Assembly: GCF_907163085.1 (NCBI RefSeq)
Contig: NZ_CAJQTX010000006.1
Coordinates: forward strand, 124,001 to 188,000
Length of the DNA: 64,000 nt
Direction of reading: 5' to 3'
Source: Candidatus Accumulibacter sp. ACC003
GTDB taxonomy: Bacteria > Pseudomonadota > Gammaproteobacteria > Burkholderiales > Rhodocyclaceae
The notes beneath the pieces were generated by a model. That model had not been told where the DNA came from. It made no database searches and saw nothing but the letters and a program-made list of their open reading frames with translations. Shown one piece after another: positions 44,860 to 59,411 of this stretch; positions within the stretch are counted from its first letter, which is position 1; each line of letters starts with the position of its first letter. Made by a program: the position numbers and the translations under genes.

Positions 44860-45863
44860 GCGGCCTTCAGCCCAGCAACCTGGCGCTGTTCTGGGCCGGC
44901 GTGATCGCCCTGGCGATCATGGTCTACGTGATCCTCGACGGCTTCGATCTCGGCGTCGGCATTCTCTTTGGTACGACCGCCGACGAGGCCAAGCGGGTAT
45001 CGATGATGAACACCATCGCGCCGTTCTGGGACGGCAACGAGACCTGGCTGGTGATCGTCGGTGCCGGCCTTTTCGCCACCTTCCCGACGGTCTATGCGGT
45101 CTTCCTGAGCGCCTTCTACATCCCGGTGCTGCTGCTGCTGTTCGGCCTGATCTTCCGCGGCGTCGCCTTCGAGTTCCGTTACCGTAGCCAGCGCATGCGC
45201 TGGCTGTGGGACCGGGGTTTCTTCATCGGCTCGGTCCTTGTCGCCTTCGTGCAGGGCGCCGCCGTCGGCGCGATGATGCGCGGTATCCGCGTCGTCGACG
45301 GTCAATACGTCGGCGGCTCGTTCGACTGGCTGCACCCGTTCGCGGTGCTCACCGGCGTCGGCCTGGTTTTTGGCTATGCGCTGCTCGGTGCTGCTTGGCT
45401 GGTCCTCAAGAGCGACGGCGCGCTGCGCGACTGGGCGTATGCGCGCATCGGCTGGCTGGTGGCCATCGTCTTCGTGATCATCGCCGCGGCCTTCGCCACC
45501 GTGCTGCGTGTCGATGCCGGCGCAGTCGCACAGGGCCACCTCGCCGATCGCGCCTGGGGCTGGGTTTTTCCGCTGCTCGGCGTGGCCGCATTGATGGCCG
45601 CGGTATGGGGCGCGCGGGCGCGGCGCGACGCCTTGCCGTTTGCCTGCACCGCGCTGTTCTTCGTCGCCGCGTTCCTCACCCTGGGGGTGATGTTCTGGCC
45701 GTACATGGTGCCCTATGCCCTGACCGTGGCCAACGCCGCCGCACCGGACGTTTCGCTGCGCTTCCTGTTCTATGGTGGCGTCGTGGTGCTGCCGGTGGTC
45801 GCCATCTATACCATCGGCGTGTACTGGGTGTTTCGCGGCAAGGTGCACGGTGGCTACGGTTGA
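44856..45863 (+). CDS. cioB: Cytochrome bd-type quinol oxidase subunit II (CioB/CydB)
   Basis: The 335-residue membrane protein begins with a hydrophobic segment containing IALAIMVYVILDGFDLGVGI, the family hallmark. NETWLVIVGAGLFATFPTVY and VAFEFRYRSQRMRW follow. It forms the heterodimer with CioA. ATGA overlap at 44856-44859 couples it to cioA. No small CydX-like frame was seen after it; the glucosidase gene starts 51 bp later. Confidence 0.93.
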   Translation: MSGLQPSNLALFWAGVIALAIMVYVILDGFDLGVGILFGTTADEAKRVSMMNTIAPFWDGNETWLVIVGAGLFATFPTVYAVFLSAFYIPVLLLLFGLIFRGVAFEFRYRSQRMRWLWDRGFFIGSVLVAFVQGAAVGAMMRGIRVVDGQYVGGSFDWLHPFAVLTGVGLVFGYALLGAAWLVLKSDGALRDWAYARIGWLVAIVFVIIAAAFATVLRVDAGAVAQGHLADRAWGWVFPLLGVAALMAAVWGARARRDALPFACTALFFVAAFLTLGVMFWPYMVPYALTVANAAAPDVSLRFLFYGGVVVLPVVAIYTIGVYWVFRGKVHGGYG

Positions 45864-45914
45864 TCGGGAAAAAAGGCCATGATGCCGACTGATGCACCGC
45901 CAGGAGAGACAGCA

Positions 45915-48658
<2,744 letters not shown>

Positions 48659-48662
<4 letters not shown>

Positions 48663-50200
48663 GCAAGGACTACGACATCATCATCATCGGCAGTGGCGCG
48701 GGCGGCGGCACGCTGGCACTCAAGCTCGCGCCATCGGGCAAACGCATCCTCATCCTGGAACGCGGCGACTATCTGCCGCGCGAAAAACAGAACTGGGATG
48801 TGAACGAGGTCTTCGTTCGGAATCGTTACGTTTCCAGCGACACCTGGCATGACCGCGACGACCGGCCGTTCCAGCCGGGAGTCCATTATTTCGTCGGTGG
48901 CGCGACCAAGATGTATGGCGCGGCGCTGTTCCGCTTGCGCGCCCACGATTTCACTGCGCACCGCACGGCCGACGGCATGTCTGCCGGTTGGCCGATCGGC
49001 TACCGGGAGTTTGAGCCGTATTACACGCAGGCCGAGCAGCTGTATCAGGTGCACGGCCAACGTGGCGACGATCCGACCGATCCGCCGGCCAGCGCGCCTT
49101 ACCCGTTCCCGCCGGTCAGCCACGAGCCGCGCATCGCGGAAATCGCCGATGGCTTGCGCCGCGCGGGTTATCACCCGTCGTATGCGCCGAGCGCGATCAT
49201 GCTCGACGAGGCCGACCGGCCGAACAGCCGCTGTATTCGTTGTGATTCCTGCGATGGCTACCCCTGCCTGGTGCACGCCAAGGCCGACGCCGAGGTCATC
49301 GCCGTTCGTCCGGCGCTGAAGTATCCGAACGTAACGTTACTGACCAACGCACACGTTCACCGACTGGAGACCAGCGCCAGCGGCCGCGAGGTCAGCAAGG
49401 TGATCGTCGACCGCGACGGCCGGCGCGAGGAATTCACCGCCGTGGTCGTCGTCGTTTCCTGCGGCGCGGCCAACTCGGCGCGCTTGCTGTTGATGTCGGC
49501 AGACAGCAAACATCCGCGCGGCCTGGCCAACGGCTCGGACATGGTCGGCCGTCACTACATGTTTCACAACGCCATTGCCCTGGTCGCGCTTTCCCGGCGC
49601 GAGAACCCCACCGAGTTCCAGAAAACGCTGGCCGTCAACGATTTCTATCTCGGCGCCACCGACTACGAGTTTCCGCTCGGCAACATCCAGATGCTCGGCA
49701 AGTCCAAGGGGCCGATGTTCAGGGAAGACGCACCGAGTTTTGCACCGGGTTTCACGCTCGATCAGATGGCCAAACACGCGGTGGACTTCTGGCTGACCAG
49801 CGAAGACCTGGGCCTGCCGCAGAATCGCGTGACGCTGACTGCACAGGGCGAGATCAAGCTGCATTACGAGTTCAGCAACCTCGAGCCACTCGAGCGTCTG
49901 CGCCACAAGCTGCAGTCCATGCTCGAGCACATGGACATGCACCCGCACCTGATCCCGAACAATCTCTACCTCGGGAAGCACATCCCGATCGCCGGCGTTG
50001 CCCATCAGGCGGGTACCTGCCGCTTCGGCGCCGACCCCGCCGCCTCGGTGCTCGACGTGAACTGCAAGGCGCACGAAGTCGATAACCTCTACGTCGTGGA
50101 CAGCAGCTTCTTTCCGAGCATCGGCGCCGTCAACCCGTCGCTGACGGTGATCGCCAACGCCTTGCGCGTCGGCGAGCATCTCCTCGAAAGCTGGCGCTGA
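48659..50200 (+). CDS. GMC-family FAD oxidoreductase
   Basis: The 513-residue protein has the N-terminal FAD motif IIIIGSGAGGGTLALKLAPS with ILILERGDYLPR, and the GMC C-terminus VVDSSFFPSIGAVNPSLTVI. The catalytic pair is likely the His in GVAHQAGTC and the Asn in AVNPSLT. A CIRCDSCDGYPCLVHAKADA segment with several cysteines may bind a metal or form disulfides. It oxidises an alcohol or sugar; the substrate is unknown. ATGA overlap with the glucosidase gene implies a shared substrate pathway. Confidence 0.88.
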
Positions 50201-50212
50201 GGGCCGACGGCG

Positions 50213-51475
50213 ATGGCACAACGCCGCGAAATCGTCGCCGTCTATCTGGCCGGCGTCGTGCAGGGCGTCGCGCTGGTGACCTTCCCGGCGGCCAGCGCGG
50301 TGTTCACCGGCGCCGGCGCCGGTGCCTACGGGCTGTCGAGTACCGAGTACGGCGGCATGTTCGTGCCGCAGGCGATCACCGCCATTGGCGCTTCGCTGCT
50401 CGGCGCCGGCCTGGCGCGCCGACTCGGCGCCAAGCGCATCTACCTGCTGGGCCTGGTCGCCAACTTGCTGGCGATGTCGCTGCTGATCGTCAGCAGCCTG
50501 GTCATGCACCAGCACGCCCTGGCCTACGGCCTGCTCTTGGCCGCGACGGCGTCTCTGGGTGTCGGCTTCGGGTTTACGGTGCCAACGCTGAACACCTTTG
50601 CCGCGGCCTTTTTCCCGCAAGGGGTCGACCGCGCCGTGCTCGGGCTGAACGCGCTGCTTGGCCTGGGGACCGCGCTGGCGCCCCTGTTTGTCGCGCTATT
50701 CGTCGGCCTGGGAATCTGGTGGGGCCTGCCGGTACTGGTCGTGGCCTTGATCGTCGGGCTGTTGCTTTTCAGTCGGCGTTTGCCCTTGAGCGAGGGCGCA
50801 GCGGCGCTCGCCGAAGGCGGGCACCAGGCGCGCAGCAGCTTACCGGCGCGCTTCTGGCTGTTTGCTGCCTTCGCGCTCGTGTACGGCATCTGCGAAACGA
50901 TCAACGCCAACTGGGCGACGGTGTATATGACCCGCGAGCTTGGCGCCAGCGCGACCATGGCGTCGCTCGCGCTGACGCTCTTCTGGGGCTCGGTAACGCT
51001 CGGGCGGATGATTATCGCGGCCATCGAGAAGTACCTGTCGCCGCAGCGAACGTGCCAACTCCTGCCCTGGCTGGTCGCTGGCGCACTGGCCGCTACCGCC
51101 TTGCTGCCGAAGGGCGAGCCGCTGTTTGGCATGGCGATTTTCGCGCTGGCCGGCCTCGGCTGTTCGGCGCTGTTGCCGCTGGCGATCAGCTTCGGTCAGC
51201 AGCAACTGCCGAGCATCGGCAGTTCGGTGGCCGGCGGGCTGATCGCTTTCTACCAGATCGGCTACGGGATCGCGGCATTCGGCGTCGGACCGCTGCAAAG
51301 CCGCGCCGGCCTCGACCTGAACGTCATCTATGGCGCGACGACGGTGGTTGCGCTGAGCATGGCGGTGCTGGCTATTTTTGTCGTCCGGGGCCCGCAACGC
51401 TCGCCGAGCGGGCCGTGCAACGGCGGCCGCGCTAGCCACGGAATTCAGGATTTCGACACTTCGTTCAAACCATGA
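50213..51475 (+). CDS. Major facilitator superfamily transporter
   Basis: The 420-residue protein has about twelve hydrophobic segments, starting AVYLAGVVQGVALVTFPAAS. SSTEYGGMFVPQAITAIGAS is followed by the loop motif RRLGAKRIYLLGL. The position 12 bp after the GMC gene suggests it imports or exports the glycoside or the oxidised product. The family alone does not give the substrate. Confidence 0.88.
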   Translation: MAQRREIVAVYLAGVVQGVALVTFPAASAVFTGAGAGAYGLSSTEYGGMFVPQAITAIGASLLGAGLARRLGAKRIYLLGLVANLLAMSLLIVSSLVMHQHALAYGLLLAATASLGVGFGFTVPTLNTFAAAFFPQGVDRAVLGLNALLGLGTALAPLFVALFVGLGIWWGLPVLVVALIVGLLLFSRRLPLSEGAAALAEGGHQARSSLPARFWLFAAFALVYGICETINANWATVYMTRELGASATMASLALTLFWGSVTLGRMIIAAIEKYLSPQRTCQLLPWLVAGALAATALLPKGEPLFGMAIFALAGLGCSALLPLAISFGQQQLPSIGSSVAGGLIAFYQIGYGIAAFGVGPLQSRAGLDLNVIYGATTVVALSMAVLAIFVVRGPQRSPSGPCNGGRASHGIQDFDTSFKP

Positions 51476-51500
51476 CCATCCTCAGAAAAGGAAGACGAGC

Positions 51501-52268
51501 ATGAACCTCAAAGGAAAAGTCGCCATAGTTACCGGCGGTAACAGCGGCATCGGCATGGCCATCGTCCTCGAACTGGCGCGCCAGGGCGCCAACATCGTCA
51601 TCGATTACGTCGTCCATCCAGAGACTGCCGAAGCGCTGGAACAGCAGGTCCGCGCCCTCGGTGACCAGGCCATCGGCGTACACGCCGACGTCAGTCAGGT
51701 CGCCGAACTGGAAACGCTGATTGCCGCCACCGTCGAGGCCTTCGGTCGGGTGGATATCATGGTCAATAATGCCGGAATCGAGACGCGCACTTCCATACTC
51801 GAAACGACCGAAGAGCAGTATGAAAAGGTGCTTTCGATCAATCTGAAGAGCGCCTTCTTCGGCACACAACTCGCCGCGCGGCAGATGATCAAACAGGGCG
51901 GCGGCGGCAGCATCATCAACATCACGTCCGTGCACGAAGACTGGCCGATGCCCAATAACACGCCCTACTGCGTTTCCAAGGGCGGCATGCGCATGCTCAC
52001 GCGCACCGCGGCGGTCGAACTCGCGCCGCACAACATTCGGGTCGTCGGTGTTGGCCCCGGCGCCATCGCCACGCCGATCAATACCGCCACGATGAACGAC
52101 CCGGCACTGCTCAAGAAACTCGACGATGCAATTCCCATGGGGCGTATGGCGCAACCCGCCGAGATCGGCACCGTCGTAGCCTTCCTCGCCAGCGAAGGAG
52201 CCAGCTATATCACGGCGACGACCATTTTCGCCGATGGCGGCATCATGCAGGGAAGCCCGGGGCTGTAA
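51501..52268 (+). CDS. Short-chain dehydrogenase (glucose 1-dehydrogenase-like)
   Basis: The 255-residue SDR has the cofactor motif VAIVTGGNSGIGMAIV, the NNAG motif (VNNAGIETRTS), catalytic Ser in INITSVHED and YxxxK in PYCVSKGGM. It resembles the glucose 1-dehydrogenase/3-oxoacyl reductase-like group. An AAGGAAG ribosome site precedes the ATG at 51501. It is the last gene of the glucosidase-GMC-MFS-SDR cluster and probably acts on the sugar released by the glucosidase. Confidence 0.9.
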   Translation: MNLKGKVAIVTGGNSGIGMAIVLELARQGANIVIDYVVHPETAEALEQQVRALGDQAIGVHADVSQVAELETLIAATVEAFGRVDIMVNNAGIETRTSILETTEEQYEKVLSINLKSAFFGTQLAARQMIKQGGGGSIINITSVHEDWPMPNNTPYCVSKGGMRMLTRTAAVELAPHNIRVVGVGPGAIATPINTATMNDPALLKKLDDAIPMGRMAQPAEIGTVVAFLASEGASYITATTIFADGGIMQGSPGL

Positions 52269-52436
52269 AGGCCAGCACGAGCGGGCCGGATGTAGCGGTG
52301 GCTGCCGGGAGGAGGCGTATTCTCGTTCTCGGCGGTCGATCTGGCTCGGCAAACTTCACATGGAAGAGGAATCCGATCGATTCCTCACCATAGGCCAGGT
52401 CCACTATCGCTCGATTTATCGGACGGCAGACAGCGT

Positions 52437-53041
52437 TTATACTTGCGGCTTTCGGCAATAGCTCTCGCAGTTATCGACACACTGATGATGAAACTCTTCA
52501 ACTTCCTTGAACGTCGGCGCGTCACAAATTTTGATCGGCAGATCCTGGGCGAGCGGGCACCATTTGTGCAGCAAGCCAAACCCCATTTGTTTTGTGTCGG
52601 AAAACTGCCAGTCTTTGCTGTTTTCCATGGCGTACACTTTTTTCATCATATCGAACAAGAGCGACCCTGGTGACAAGACCATCTTGTCGGCTGCATGGCG
52701 CCGACAAGTAGCCTCTGCAGGTCGAGTTGCTGATCGAATGTCCGTTTGGTGCATTCCGGCGCACGCTCCTCGTAGAATTTGCTCAGGTCCGCCGACGCAT
52801 CGTAGTGGTCCTTTCCCTTGATCTTGATTTCTCTCATGACCTCGCTATGGTTTTGTCGGGCGCTATTGCACACGTCTTTGCAAATACTGCATCCAGGGTT
52901 GAGGCAGATTGCTTCAGCCTTGCTTGAAAACGCGGCGGTCATGGCAACAAGAATGATGAGAGCGGCCACCATGGGTAAGGAAACAAACGCATACGCGGCG
53001 ACGATCGAGCGAACGATACGGTTTGCGTGGCGAGCCATCAT
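52437..53041 (-). pseudogene. Frameshifted Cys-rich secreted protein
   Basis: From 53041 the minus strand encodes a signal-anchor-like start (VRSIVAAYAFVSLPMVAALI), then AICLNPGCSICKDVCNSARQ, ending in a stop at 52646. A second frame, overlapping from about 52754, continues in protein-like fashion with KMVLSPGSLLFDMMKKVYAM and ends at 52437 with more cysteines (HQCVDNCESYC). Joining the two by a -1 shift near 52670-52700 gives one coherent protein of roughly 190-200 residues. It is therefore a frameshifted gene or a sequencing error. Function unknown. Confidence 0.55.
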
Positions 53042-54528
53042 TTCCCCCATCTGTTTGCTGGTTCCTTGGGTAGCGGCGTTGCTTGTGCGCGCCACGCAGG
53101 GAAAGACATCGTTATACGGGAGAAATATAGGAAATCCAATGGGCTTTCGGGAAAGATGGCCGACGCCGGGTAAAGCCGTCAATCGGCGATTTTTGGCCAG
53201 CATGCGTTGCGATTTGCAGAAAATCTCGCCGAATGGCACCCCAAACACGAGCCTCGCCGCCCACCTGCCAGGCGATGCGCTGCGCGAACTCGATTGCAGC
53301 TGCGGGCTGGGCTGACGAAGTCCACTGAGGATCGTTGCGTGCCTGTTCCGGCGCGGCGGCCGCCTCGCACAGCGTCGGCCCACGTGCTTGGGCGATGCGT
53401 ACTGGCAGCATGGCCCACAGATACCGGGCCACGACCCGATTGCGGGCTGCTGGGCGCGGCGTAGCGCCGACGAGTGGCGGCAGATACGGTCTCGATTTGT
53501 CGGCAGCGCTTTGACAGTTGACGCCGTCCGCGATCGTGACAGCATCCGCGATACGCGCTGCCAGCGGTGGCGCGGCCGACTGGCCGCGCAAAGGGGCCGA
53601 TCCGACGCGTTGCTCAGCTCGGCGTCGGCCAGTTTCGTAGACGGCGGCCGCCAGCCACGCTGCCAAGGGCAATATGGCCCGCTGGCGACAGCGACCACCC
53701 CGGTCGTTGCCGGCGCTCGGCGCAGAGCGTGAGCGGATCGATCGATGCGGGAGATACAATGGTCCATGCTGACGATCGATCATTCCATGCCGGCGATAGA
53801 ACGATCCATGAAAAACATGGAACGATCCATCCCGGCGATAGAACGATCCATGAAAAACATGGAACGATCCATCCCGGCGATAGAACGATCCATGAAAAAC
53901 ATGGAGCGATCCATCCCGGCGATAGAATGATCCATGAAAAACATGGAACGATCCATGCTAGCGATAGACGCTTCCATGTCGACGATGGAACGTTCCATCT
54001 CCCGGTTGGACCTGGGAACCCCGGGCCAGGCACCGAAATCGCTGTCGACCAAACGCACGGGGTGGCCATTTTCAACGAGCGGATCGACCGCGCGGACGTG
54101 CTCTTCCGCGTGTTAACGGCGGCGCCTATACTGCCAGCGGCAAAAAGCGAACGGACGCGTGCCCGGTACCGGGTTCATCGACTGCTTGCTGCAATACGTC
54201 CTGCCGGCTGCTTTGAAGCGTATCCGGCACTACGGCTTGCTCTCGCCCGCGCGCTGCCCACATTGCGGGATTGGCCAGTTTCGTGTCGTCGCCACCCCCT
54301 TGCCGCAACGTGATCTCGAGAATCCGCGTGCGCCGCCGTGATGATCGCCGTCGATTTCTGTCTTCCGCAGCAATCGGACGGTGGCGCCGTCCGGAGAGTG
54401 CTTCGTCTGAATGGCAGCCCATTGGTGCAAGGACTGGCGCGCTTACCGGCTGCGCCCCGGCTTGTCGGCCTTCCGCCAGCTTTGCTACCCGTCGATGAGC
54501 AGCTTGCCGCCGGCTTCATGTCAATCAA
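53042..54528. other. Gene-free stretch with tandem repeats
   Basis: About 1.5 kb without a recognisable gene. Long frames are open on both strands but show no family motif. The array at 53800-53967 and its degenerate flanks (from about 53758 to 54010) are the only clear structure. Confidence 0.6.
53800..53967. repeat. 42-bp tandem repeat, four copies
   Basis: Four units start at 53800, 53842, 53884 and 53926. Each unit is two 21-bp halves that share AACGATCCAT. Units one and two are identical, the third has one change and the fourth has several. The first half of each unit contains the small palindrome CCATG-AAAAA-CATGG. Because 42 is a multiple of three, several frames stay open. One would encode a heptad pattern (MERSIPA, IERSMKN). 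Confidence 0.92.
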
Positions 54529-54556
54529 TTGACTTCCGGCCGACCTACCTTACAAT
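54529..54556 (+). promoter_or_regulatory. Likely sigma-70 promoter upstream of the cold-shock fusion gene
   Basis: TTGACT at 54529-54534 and TACAAT at 54551-54556 match the -35 and -10 consensus in five of six positions each, with a 16-bp spacer. Transcription should start near 54563, leaving a leader of about 115 bases before the ATG at 54678. Long leaders are common for cold-shock genes. Confidence 0.6.
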
Positions 54557-54677
54557 CCGCACATTGATGGCCATCGTGGCGGTTCAGTCCGACAAGGTTT
54601 ATCTGCCGCGAGCCGCCAGCGCTTGAGTCGGGATTTTTGGGTGGTAGATAAACGCTAATCGTAGGCTTTTTAAATCT

Positions 54678-55241
54678 ATGCGCATCGAAGGCACTCTCGC
54701 AAAATGGAACGATGAACGCGGCTTCGGTTTTATCTCACCGACCAAAGGCGGAGCCCCTGAAGTTTTTGTTCACGTCTCAGCCTTTCCACGAGATGGTCAG
54801 CGCCCGTCCGTCGGTGAGTTACTCACGTTTGAGATAGAGGCCGACAAGGACGGCAAGACGAGAGCGACGAATCTGTTGTTTCCAAATCGTGCAGTTCGTC
54901 TCACTCCCAGGCAGTGCGAGCCGAGCGGTCGGAGCGAGAAACCGAGTTCTCTTGGGCGCATCGTTTCATTTGCCGTTGTCGTCGCCTTGGCTTTCTACGG
55001 TTACGGAAAATACGCTCACCGGCTGGCCGCGCAAGAGAATGTTTCGGCGCCACAGGACGCCGTCGCTAGCCACTCCAATGAAAATACAGTGTCGTCGGCT
55101 TTTCAATGTGATGGCAGAACTCATTGCTCACAAATGACTTCCTGTGCCGAAGCCACGTTCTTCTTGAAGAACTGCCCCGGCGTGAAAATGGACGGCAATC
55201 ATGATGGTGTTCCGTGTGAGCAGCAGTGGTGCAATCAGTGA
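54678..55241 (+). CDS. Cold-shock domain protein with membrane segment and Excalibur domain
   Basis: The 187-residue protein combines three parts. Residues 1-70 form a cold-shock nucleic-acid-binding domain, with RNP1 in KWNDERGFGFISPTKGG and RNP2-like VFVHVSAF. A hydrophobic segment follows (about 95-111, GRIVSFAVVVALAFYGYGKY). The C-terminal Excalibur domain (about 140-187) has QCDGRTHCSQMTSCAEATFF and the calcium-loop motif DGNHDGVPCEQQWC. The membrane segment puts the two ends on opposite sides. A plausible promoter lies at 54529-54556. Confidence 0.85.
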   Translation: MRIEGTLAKWNDERGFGFISPTKGGAPEVFVHVSAFPRDGQRPSVGELLTFEIEADKDGKTRATNLLFPNRAVRLTPRQCEPSGRSEKPSSLGRIVSFAVVVALAFYGYGKYAHRLAAQENVSAPQDAVASHSNENTVSSAFQCDGRTHCSQMTSCAEATFFLKNCPGVKMDGNHDGVPCEQQWCNQ

Positions 55242-55434
55242 GCATCGGTGTCTCAAAGTCATTGACACGTTCCGGGTCCCCTGAATTCAAAGTTTGGCGC
55301 CGAGATCTCATTAGTCATGTTCGTCGCATTTTCTTTTCCTTGCTCCGGCGGCGCCGTCTCGCCAGCGCCGAATTTTCACGCTTTCGCATTGCTGCGATGG
55401 CTTTGAGGCTTACTCATACAGATCTTGCCAACAC

Positions 55435-55647
55435 ATGCTTTCTCCTCCCGTCACTCAAGCTCTGTCCCAGCTCACGTCAACGGTCTACACATTCGTGGGC
55501 CTTATGTTGCTCTCAGCTTTTGTCGCGCTTTTGGCCGCCCGCAGCTTTGGCGGCCGATCAGCGGCGGCACGCCAGACAATCTTTTCGCTGGTCTCGTTTA
55601 TTGGCCTTTGTTGCACCGCTGCCTACATTGTCAATCGCAATGGGTAG
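55435..55647 (+). CDS. Small two-TM membrane protein, hypothetical
   Basis: The 70-residue product has two hydrophobic stretches (TFVGLMLLSAFVALLA and LVSFIGLCCTAAYIV) separated by a short basic loop (RSFGGRSAAARQ). No strong ribosome site precedes the ATG. It sits between the cold-shock fusion gene and egtB on the same strand. Hydrophobic composition supports a real gene only weakly. Confidence 0.4.
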   Translation: MLSPPVTQALSQLTSTVYTFVGLMLLSAFVALLAARSFGGRSAAARQTIFSLVSFIGLCCTAAYIVNRNG

Positions 55648-55825
55648 CTGCCTGCTTTTGGCGACGCCGGCTAGCGGCACGCGAGGCCAGGCCCATCTCG
55701 CTGCTTCTGTGCTGTAATTGAAACCCTGACGACAATCAGCGATACGGTCACGCCGGGTTGGCGCCGTCGTCCGCCACGGCGCCGCTTGCACCCGCGTGGC
55801 GCCGCCATTCCAGGGAGCCGTCCAG

Positions 55826-57091
55826 ATGCCCGAGATCACCTCGTCCCGCGAAGTACTATCAACCCTCGACGCGTCTCTGCGCGCGCGCCTGGCAGAGCGC
55901 TATCGCCGTGTGCGCGCGCACAGCCTGGCGCTCGCCGCACCGCTGTCGGCCGAGGACCAGTGCATCCAGTCGATGGCCGACGCCAGCCCGACCAAGTGGC
56001 ACCTGGCGCACAGTAGCTGGTTCTTCGAAGCCGTCGTTCTGCAGCCGCATGTCGCCTCGTATGCGGCTTTCGACGAGCGTTTCGCGCGGCTCTTCAATTC
56101 GTATTACGAGGCGCTGGGCCCGCGTCACCCGCGGCCGCAGCGCGGTCTGCTGACGCGGCCGTCGCTCGGCGAAGTGCAGGCTTTTCGCGAGCACGTTGAT
56201 GCCGCCGTGCTGGCGCTGATCGCCGGCGCCGACGCGCTCACCTGGGACGTCGCCGCGCCCTTGCTCGAGCTCGGTCTGAACCACGAGCAGCAGCACCAGG
56301 AGCTGATCGTCACCGACATTGTGCACGCGCTGTCGTGCAATCCGCTGCTGCCGGCTTATCGGCCCCTGGCGACGCCGCTGCCGCGGTCGACCCGCACGCC
56401 GCTGGCGCTGCACTGGCTGGCCATGACGGGCGGCGTAAGGAACGTCGGGCACGACGGCGAGGGTTTCGCCTTCGACAACGAGCGGCCTCGTCACGCGGTG
56501 CTCTTGCCGGCGTTCCTGATCGCCGATCGCCTGGTCGCTGGCGGTGACTACGCGCAGTTCATCGCCGACAGCGGCTACCAGCGCCCCGAACTGTGGTTGT
56601 CCGACGGCTGGGCGGCGGTGCAGGCGAACGGCTGGCGGGCGCCGGCGTACTGGTTGGCGCCCGGTGATGCGCGCGCGCCGGCGGCGCACTGGCAGGTGTT
56701 CGGCGTGCACGGCGTGCAGCCGCTGGACGCCGCGGCGCCGGTCGCGCACATCAGTTTCTACGAAGCGGCGGCCTACGCCGAGTGGGCCGGCGCGCGCCTG
56801 CCGACCGAGTTCGAATGGGAGGCCGCCTGCGGTGTCCCGGCGATCAGCGAGATGTACGGCGAGGTCTGGCAATGGACGCGTTCATCGTACGACCCTTACC
56901 CGGGCTTCCGGCCGCTGTGCGGCGCCGTCAGCGAGTACAACGGCAAGTTCATGGTCGGGCAGCAGGTGCTGCGCGGGAGCAGCAGCGCGACACCCGCCGG
57001 CCATGGCCGGGCGACCTACCGCAACTTCTTCCCGCCGGCCGCGCGCTGGCAGTTTGCCGGGCTGCGCCTGGCCAAAGATGCGCCACGCTGA
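55826..57091 (+). CDS. egtB: EgtB, ergothioneine-type sulfoxide synthase
   Basis: EgtB joins hercynine to a thiol (cysteine or gamma-glutamylcysteine) and oxidises it. The 421-residue protein has the DinB-like iron site H62 (in KWHLAHSSWFFE), H153 and H157 (in LNHEQQHQELI). The C-terminal sulfatase-modifying-factor-like domain has YGEVWQWTRSSYDPYPGF and YRNFFPPAARWQF. The sequence is typical of EgtB, and clearly different from SenA at 8983. A GGGAG ribosome site precedes the ATG at 55826. No EgtA, EgtC or EgtE is visible, so the thiol donor and the lyase step are open. EgtD is 47 kb away. Confidence 0.92.
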   Translation: MPEITSSREVLSTLDASLRARLAERYRRVRAHSLALAAPLSAEDQCIQSMADASPTKWHLAHSSWFFEAVVLQPHVASYAAFDERFARLFNSYYEALGPRHPRPQRGLLTRPSLGEVQAFREHVDAAVLALIAGADALTWDVAAPLLELGLNHEQQHQELIVTDIVHALSCNPLLPAYRPLATPLPRSTRTPLALHWLAMTGGVRNVGHDGEGFAFDNERPRHAVLLPAFLIADRLVAGGDYAQFIADSGYQRPELWLSDGWAAVQANGWRAPAYWLAPGDARAPAAHWQVFGVHGVQPLDAAAPVAHISFYEAAAYAEWAGARLPTEFEWEAACGVPAISEMYGEVWQWTRSSYDPYPGFRPLCGAVSEYNGKFMVGQQVLRGSSSATPAGHGRATYRNFFPPAARWQFAGLRLAKDAPR

Positions 57092-57183
57092 CCCGCGTCC
57101 GGGATAGAGTACGCACCTGCGCGATTGCCAAGCGGCAGCGGGCGCCCGCTGGCCGCTGCCTGGCACGACACCTGGAGTAGAAA

Positions 57184-59376
<2,193 letters not shown>

Positions 59377-59411
59377 CGACGACGCCCGACGCGCCGCGGC
59401 GCTCCACCACG

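Noticed and set aside
53112-53783. Minus-strand 223-codon frame next to the tandem repeat
   Set aside because: No motif, no ribosome site, and several alternative frames are equally open in this GC-rich stretch.
53567-54313. Plus-strand 248-codon frame through the 42-bp repeat
   Set aside because: The repeat length keeps all three frames open on both strands, so an open frame here is not evidence of coding.
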